Below, in pieces: positions 59,508-64,000 of a stretch of DNA of 64,000 nt; the stretch's first letter is position 1, and the number at the start of each line of letters is the position of its first letter. A model generated the notes under the pieces. That model saw nothing but the letters and a program-made list of their open reading frames with translations. It was not told the origin of the DNA and did no database searches. This DNA comes from Peptoniphilus_A genitalis (GTDB lineage: Bacteria; Bacillota; Clostridia; Tissierellales; Peptoniphilaceae), in the NCBI RefSeq assembly GCF_949769225.1, contig NZ_CATKPB010000009.1. The stretch is one strand, 5' to 3'. A program made the translations under genes and the position numbers.

Positions 59508-60959
59508 TTAATCCCTCACTTCCACCTTTTGAACCTTGGATTCTAACTTACCATCCTTAAACTTGAGAGAAATAATATCTCCAAGACTTACATCTCTTGC
59601 GGACTTAAGACTCTTACCATCTGCTCCTAAGATTTCAACCTTATTTATCTTTTCAAAGGCTGAATCAAGTCCCAACTTCAAGAGATTTAATCTGTTTCTC
59701 TCATTATTTAACCTAAGACTTATGTCGTAAGTGGCAAAAAACTTTTCAAAAGGCTTAAATTTTCTATGATTGTCATTAACATAGGATTTAAAATAATAAT
59801 TTAATAGTTTTCTATCAAAATTTAGGCTCTCAATATCCTTATTAAGACTAGAATTTATATTTACAGAAATATTTTTTAGCCTATAAGAATAATTTTCGAT
59901 TTCCTTGGACTCCTTGAGCTTAAAATTCCCCAAATAAAATTTCTTCTCTTGAAGGCCATACTCATGACCCTCAATAATTTTTTTCATGGCAGAATTTAAA
60001 AGGGCATGAGCCCTGAGTAGGTCCCTAGTCCTTTCATTAATCTTATAGACTTGATTTTTTATAGATATATTTTTGTATAAGCTTAGCAGTCTTAGGCGAT
60101 TGTAATCAAGTCTTCTATCCATGAGATTATTAAGCTGAGACTTCTTCTTTTCAAGTTCAGAAATGATTTCATCTTCACTAAGGGTCACAAGCTCTGCCGC
60201 ATTAGTTGGTGTTGCCGCCCTCATATCTGCCACAAAGTCACAAATTGTGTAGTCCACCTCATGACCCACAGCAGAAATCACTGGGATTTTTGAGGCAAAA
60301 ATTTCCCTTGCAAGACTCTCGTCATTAAAGGCGAAGAGGTCCTCAAAGCTTCCTCCACCTCTAGCAATTATTATGGTGTCAACTGGCTCTTCCTCGTTAA
60401 AATACTTCACACCAGCAATCAAAGACTCTGCAGCATAGGCTCCCTGAACAAGACTTGGATAAACTAAAATGTCACAAGTCTTATTTCTCTTCCTAAAAAT
60501 ATTTATAACATCCTTTATAGCTGCACCGCTTGTTGATGTAATAAGTCCAATCCTTGATGGATACTTCTTCAGGTTCTTCTTGTGTCTTGGGTCAAAAAGC
60601 CCTTCCTTTGTGAGCTTTTCCTTTAAGTCAAGGTACTCCTGATAGAGGTTTCCCTTGCCATCAAGGTCCATTTGGCTAATATATAAAAAAACTCTGCCAC
60701 TCCTTTCATAGTAAGTGACAGTTCCCTTTGCCATAACCTTGGCGCCATCGAATAAATTAATTTTTATATCCTCTTGGCTAGCCATGGCATCAATGCGGGC
60801 AAACTTATCCTTGAGAGAAAAATAAATATTTCCATTCTTGTGAAAATTTAAATTTGTAATCTCTCCAGTGATGTTAATATCCTTTAGGATATAGTCCATA
60901 GAAATTAGCTTTTTGATGTAATTATTCAGTTCACTTACATTAAAAGCAGACTTTGCCAA
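59508..60959 (-). CDS. xseA: Exodeoxyribonuclease VII large subunit
   Basis: A 483-residue nuclease subunit: an N-terminal OB fold (about 1-100), catalytic core with TSTSGAAIKDVINIFRKRN, ARGGGSFEDLFAFNDE and VGHEVDYTICDFVADMRAATPT, then coiled coils. Slightly longer than common Gram-positive forms (about 450). It is 1 nt after nusB. Confidence 0.95.
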   Translation of the reverse strand: MAKSAFNVSELNNYIKKLISMDYILKDINITGEITNLNFHKNGNIYFSLKDKFARIDAMASQEDIKINLFDGAKVMAKGTVTYYERSGRVFLYISQMDLDGKGNLYQEYLDLKEKLTKEGLFDPRHKKNLKKYPSRIGLITSTSGAAIKDVINIFRKRNKTCDILVYPSLVQGAYAAESLIAGVKYFNEEEPVDTIIIARGGGSFEDLFAFNDESLAREIFASKIPVISAVGHEVDYTICDFVADMRAATPTNAAELVTLSEDEIISELEKKKSQLNNLMDRRLDYNRLRLLSLYKNISIKNQVYKINERTRDLLRAHALLNSAMKKIIEGHEYGLQEKKFYLGNFKLKESKEIENYSYRLKNISVNINSSLNKDIESLNFDRKLLNYYFKSYVNDNHRKFKPFEKFFATYDISLRLNNERNRLNLLKLGLDSAFEKINKVEILGADGKSLKSARDVSLGDIISLKFKDGKLESKVQKVEVRD

Positions 60960-60960
60960 A

Positions 60961-61359
60961 TTAAAAACTCCTGTAAATTGTTCCCAAAATTCCGTTTATA
61001 AATTTAGGTGCTTCGTCAGAACTATAAAGTCTTGCAATCTCAACAGCTTCATTAATAGAAACCTCTTCTGGAATATCATCCTTGTAGAGAAATTCGTAGA
61101 CAGCAATCCTAAGGATTTGCCTGTCAACCTTGGCAAGTCTTGCCATAGTCCAACCCTTTAAATTCTTCTCTATTGTCTCATCAACTAGATCAAGCTTGTC
61201 CAAAATGTCTGGCACAGTCCTCTTGATATAGTCAACTTCGTCCCCTTGGAATTCATGATTTTCCATAAAAAGATCTAGCTTGTCAGTGGAAAAATCATCA
61301 TTTACGTCCATGGAGAAGAGGGCCTGCATGGCCCCTATTCTTGCTCTCTTCCTACTCAT
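60961..61359 (-). CDS. nusB: Transcription antitermination factor NusB
   Basis: A 132-residue all-helical factor acting in rRNA antitermination. RARIGAMQALFSMDVN at the start, VDRQILRIAVYEFLY and NEAVEIARLYSSDEAPKFINGILG are family signatures. It overlaps the gls24-like gene by 4 nt. Confidence 0.96.
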   Translation of the reverse strand: MSRKRARIGAMQALFSMDVNDDFSTDKLDLFMENHEFQGDEVDYIKRTVPDILDKLDLVDETIEKNLKGWTMARLAKVDRQILRIAVYEFLYKDDIPEEVSINEAVEIARLYSSDEAPKFINGILGTIYRSF

Positions 61360-61742
61360 TTGACAACAGTCTTTTCAGAATTTTTTACAGCAATGCCGGA
61401 GATGTGAACATTCACTTCTACAACATCAAAGTCTGTCATATTTTCAATAGCTTCTTTAACTTCTTCTTGCACCTTTTCAGATACTTCAACAATTTTTATT
61501 CCATATTCAATAGTAATATATACATCTACAATAGTTTCTCTCTCGCCAATATTAACTCTGACGCCCCTATTGAAATTTTTTGTATTTAAAATGTCAGTAA
61601 CTTGAGACTTGAAGTTAGACCCAACCTTAACAACGCCGTCAACACTTTCAGCTGCAACTGATGCAACTGTAGCGATAACATCTTCAGAAATCTTAACTTT
61701 ACCTTCTGCCTCATTACCATTAACAAGATATTTATTATCCAC
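61356..61742 (-). CDS. Asp23/Gls24 family alkaline-shock-like protein
   Basis: A 128-residue protein with GKVKISEDVIATVASVAAESVDGVVKV and VDVYITIEYGIKIVEVSEKVQ, typical of Asp23/YqhY. YqhY is genetically tied to acetyl-CoA carboxylase control in Bacillus. The start is GTG (61740-61742) with GGAGG upstream. It heads the long operon. Confidence 0.93.
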   Translation of the reverse strand: MDNKYLVNGNEAEGKVKISEDVIATVASVAAESVDGVVKVGSNFKSQVTDILNTKNFNRGVRVNIGERETIVDVYITIEYGIKIVEVSEKVQEEVKEAIENMTDFDVVEVNVHISGIAVKNSEKTVVK

Positions 61743-61769
61743 TATTACACCTCCAAATTAACTAAAATA

Positions 61770-61798
61770 ATTATACCAAATACTTCTCATATTATCAA
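61770..61798 (-). promoter_or_regulatory. Promoter of the gls24-to-BaiN operon
   Basis: Minus-strand TTGATA (61793-61798), exact 17-nt spacer, TATAAT (61770-61775) with an extended TGG in front. It is the only promoter I see upstream of the 16-gene string. From 61799 to 61887 the DNA is AT-rich without features. Confidence 0.75.
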
Positions 61799-61918
61799 TT
61801 TATTGCACTTTGCATGACTTTTTTAATAAGATTTTTAAAAGTATAATTTCTTGTGAATAGAAAATTAATTTATTACGACTTAATAGAAAATCCTAGCTCT
61901 TTGAGAAAGGATTAAGCC

Positions 61919-62053
61919 ATAGATCTTTATGACTTAGTAAAAATTTATAAAGTCGTGAAAGCTTATGAAGTTGTAAGAAAATATCAAGTCTTAAATCTTT
62001 ATAAAGTTATGAATTTCTATAAAGTAATTAAACTCTACAAGCTAATAAAAATA
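61919..62053 (+). repeat. Copy B of the 18-nt/hexapeptide repeat, seven perfect units
   Basis: From 61928 the plus strand reads seven tandem hexads without a stop: YDLVKI, YKVVKA, YEVVRK, YQVLNL, YKVMNF, YKVIKL, YKLIKI. Tyr is at position 1 in all, Val/Leu at position 3. No ATG leads in (the frame opens TAA-GCC-ATA), though AGGA stands eight bases before the ATA, which may be a decayed ATG. A hairpin (AATCCT/AGGATT, about 61889-61912) precedes it. The frame runs on to a TAA near 62073. Confidence 0.65.
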
Positions 62054-62072
62054 AAAAAAAGCCCGAGGACTT
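62053..62072 (-). terminator. Terminator of the ECF-truA operon
   Basis: AAGTC-CTCG-GGCTT on the minus strand (5-bp stem including a G-T pair, tetraloop) followed by eight T. The first arm overlaps the truA stop. The stem is short but the T-run is long. Confidence 0.7.
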
Positions 62073-62805
62073 AATACTTGACATCTAACAAGTATAGTCC
62101 GCAGGCAGGTGCTGTTGGTCCAGCGGCCTTGCGAGATTTTTTCTCCAAGGCTTCCTTCATATATTCTATTTCTCTCTGGCCCCGTCCTATCTCAAGGACA
62201 GTTCCAGTTACAATTCTTATCATGTTTTTTAAAAAGCTCTTTGCCACAAAGTCAAAATACAAAAAGTCTCCATCTTCAATAACATCAATTCTCTCAATAC
62301 TTCTTATAGAGTCCTTGACTATGGCGCCTCTCCCCATAAAGGAATTAAAGTCGTGCTCTCCTATTAAAGATGCAAGGGCCTCCCTCATTCTAGCTGGGTC
62401 AACATCATAGGGATATTCGTAGGCACGGTTGCGCAAGAGGGCATGCCTGTATCTTGATCTGTGAACCACATAGCGATACTTTTTTAACTTTGCATCGAAT
62501 CTTGCGTGAAAATCATCAGGCACATACTTGGCATCGACAACTGATACATCTTCAGGCAAGTTAAAATTTAAAACCTTGGGAAGATTTCCAATGTCAATTG
62601 TGGTGTCGGAATAAAAATTTGCATATTGACCCTCAGCGTGAACTCCCTTGTCGGTTCTCCCTGCATAAAAAATTTTCACAGGATGCTTGACAGTTTTTTC
62701 TATACCTAGATTTAGTTCTCCTTCCACAGTCCTCTCATCTGGTTGCAGTTGAAAGCCGTGAAAGTTGGTCCCGTCGTAATTTATTTTTATTAAAATATTT
62801 TTCAT
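62071..62805 (-). CDS. truA: tRNA pseudouridine38-40 synthase TruA
   Basis: A 244-residue synthase. KINYDGTNFHGFQLQ, the catalytic aspartate in YAGRTDKGVHAEGQ, RVHARFDAK-like (here DDFHARFDAKLKKYRY) and FLKNMIRIVTGTVLEIG are conserved. The start overlaps ecfT by 4 nt, the usual EcfA-EcfT-TruA order. Confidence 0.95.
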   Translation of the reverse strand: MKNILIKINYDGTNFHGFQLQPDERTVEGELNLGIEKTVKHPVKIFYAGRTDKGVHAEGQYANFYSDTTIDIGNLPKVLNFNLPEDVSVVDAKYVPDDFHARFDAKLKKYRYVVHRSRYRHALLRNRAYEYPYDVDPARMREALASLIGEHDFNSFMGRGAIVKDSIRSIERIDVIEDGDFLYFDFVAKSFLKNMIRIVTGTVLEIGRGQREIEYMKEALEKKSRKAAGPTAPACGLYLLDVKY

Positions 62806-63599
62806 AGTTTAGAAACCACAACAATTATTCCAAAGAAGATTAGGTTGCCGAGGAAAATTAGGACATCCTTCCCCACAATCTTCGAAGCATTCATCTTAGT
62901 CCTGCCATCTCCACCCCTGTAGCATCTTGCTTCCATGGCAGTGGCGAGCTCTTCCGCCCTCCTAAAGGAGTTAATAAAAAGTGGTACAAGAAGTGGAACT
63001 AAATTCTTTGCACGTTTTATAATATTTCCCGATTCAAAGTCTGCCCCTCTTGCCATTTGAGCCTTCATAATCTTGTCAGTCTCTTCTATAAGGGTTGGGA
63101 TAAACCTAAGGGCAATTGTCATCATCATAGCGATCTCGTGACTTGGCACTCCAATCTTCCTAAAGGGCCTCAAAAGTGATTCAATCCCATCAGTTAATTC
63201 AATTGGAGAAGTTGTGTAAGTTAATAAACTTGTTCCAAGAACTAAGAGGACAAGTCTAATACCCATGAAGACTGCAAGGTCCATTCCCTCTTGAGAGATT
63301 TTTAAAAATTTAAAAGTGTAAATTGGATCTCCTGGTGTGAAAAACAAATTAATTATAAAAGTAACAAGGATAATCCACTTAAGTGGCTTTAAACCCTTTA
63401 GGACCATGCCAAGGGGTAGCTTGGCATTTATTATTATAAGGAGCAAGTATAAAACTACTGGCACATACATGAAAACTGATTTTATAAAAAATAGTGAACA
63501 TATAAATAAAATCATTGTTATCATTTTTAATTTTGGATCATACTTGTGGACGGCACTTTCGCCAGGAAAATATTGGCCAATTGTTATATCTTTAAACAT
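62802..63599 (-). CDS. ecfT: ECF transporter transmembrane protein EcfT
   Basis: A 265-residue membrane scaffold linking the ATPases to vitamin-binding S components. About five or six hydrophobic segments, and the coupling motifs MKAQMARGADFE and ATAMEARCYRG, which are the family's Ala-Arg-Gly signatures. I start at the ATG at 63597-63599 (MFKDITIGQYF) with AGAGG eight bases upstream. It overlaps ecfA2 by 8 nt. Confidence 0.94.
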   Translation of the reverse strand: MFKDITIGQYFPGESAVHKYDPKLKMITMILFICSLFFIKSVFMYVPVVLYLLLIIINAKLPLGMVLKGLKPLKWIILVTFIINLFFTPGDPIYTFKFLKISQEGMDLAVFMGIRLVLLVLGTSLLTYTTSPIELTDGIESLLRPFRKIGVPSHEIAMMMTIALRFIPTLIEETDKIMKAQMARGADFESGNIIKRAKNLVPLLVPLFINSFRRAEELATAMEARCYRGGDGRTKMNASKIVGKDVLIFLGNLIFFGIIVVVSKL

Positions 63600-64000
63600 T
63601 AGAAGCACCTCTCAAATATTTTTTTAGAGACTCCTTGGCCTCTTCCACAGTGATAGCATCCTCGTTGATGTCAAGACCCTTCTTCTTTAAAGTCCTCATT
63701 AGAGATGTGATTTGTGGGATGCCAAGTCCAACTCCAAGAAGCTTGTCTTCATTTCTAAAGATTTCCCTCGGATCTCCATCTAAAAAGACCTTGCCCTTGT
63801 CGAAGACAATAATTCTCTCAGCAATTTTTGCCACGTCCTCCATGGAGTGGGAAACTAAAATTACTGTGATCTTCCTATTTTCATGAATACTTTTTATTTC
63901 ACTTAAGATTTCGTCACGACCTCTTGGGTCAAGACCTGCTGTTGGCTCATCTAATATTAAAACCTTGGGCTCCATAGCAAGGACGCCTGCTATGGCTACC
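63592..64000 (-). CDS. ecfA2: ECF transporter ATPase EcfA2, 3' part only
   Basis: The frame enters from the window edge, so the N terminus with Walker A is missing. The visible 135 or so residues begin VAIAGVLAMEPKVLILDEPTAGLDP (Walker B and D-loop), followed by VSHSMEDVAKIAERI (switch His) and the EcfA-type C-terminal tail. The second ATPase, ecfA1, should lie upstream beyond the window. Together with EcfT it forms the module serving several vitamin S components. Confidence 0.92.
   Translation of the reverse strand, partial: VAIAGVLAMEPKVLILDEPTAGLDPRGRDEILSEIKSIHENRKITVILVSHSMEDVAKIAERIIVFDKGKVFLDGDPREIFRNEDKLLGVGLGIPQITSLMRTLKKKGLDINEDAITVEEAKESLKKYLRGASNV

Noticed and set aside
1..64000. 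CRISPR arrays, tRNA/rRNA genes, insertion sequences, phage genes
   Set aside because: No regularly spaced long repeats, cloverleaf sequence, transposase or phage proteins were recognised on either strand.

Overview
The window is AT-rich DNA with short intergenic gaps, strong GGAGG ribosome-binding sites and occasional TTG/GTG starts. Its gene content points to an anaerobic low-GC Firmicute, most likely of the Peptoniphilaceae (Anaerococcus/Peptoniphilus/Finegoldia type). The indicators are a FabK-only type II fatty-acid cluster, an IspH-ribosomal protein S1 fusion, a DUF3798 ABC transporter and a ykkC-family (PRPP-type) riboswitch. The taxon is inferred from family knowledge, not from a marker gene. 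Nearly all genes lie on the minus strand. No rRNA, tRNA, CRISPR array, phage or insertion sequence was recognised.

Left part (1-24.6 kb): the 3' end of a PfoR-like PTS IIC gene; a 13-gene fatty-acid operon read leftward (acpP-accB-accC-accD-accA-fabH-fabK-second FabK-like-fabD-fabG-fabF-fabZ-fabT-like); a hemolysin III gene flanked by near-identical terminators; a GNAT gene; a TetR-MMPL-coiled-coil export operon with twin operator palindromes, divergent from a DUF4300-like lipoprotein; a DUF3798-type ABC importer; and a DUF1275 membrane protein.

Middle part (24.6-45.6 kb): a purCEMNHD operon behind a PRPP-type riboswitch and terminator; ppx-ppk1; an inositol-monophosphatase-like gene with a large M16C protease; a divergent plus-strand gene that looks like a degenerate oleate hydratase; the tsaE-tsaB-rimI-tsaD t6A operon with a nitroreductase at its head; two lipoprotein genes (one DUF3160) that appear to start from a leaderless transcript; and a free-standing 35-residue secreted or membrane peptide gene with its own promoter and terminator.

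Right part (45.6-64 kb): cmk-plsC-ispH/rpsA preceded by a promoter and an attenuator-like hairpin; a long housekeeping operon from a gls24-like gene through nusB, xseAB, ispA, tlyA, recN, nudix, punA, pdp, an M50 protease, scpAB, rluB and mnmM to a BaiN-like flavoprotein; and the ecfA2(partial)-ecfT-truA end of an ECF transporter operon.

The most unusual signals are non-standard ones. An 18-nt periodic repeat occurs in three, possibly four, intergenic spaces and reads as a Tyr-x-Val/Leu hexapeptide repeat. The orphan 35-aa peptide gene, the attenuator-like hairpin directly in front of the cmk ribosome-binding site, the degenerate oleate-hydratase-like protein and the twin TetR operators are the others.
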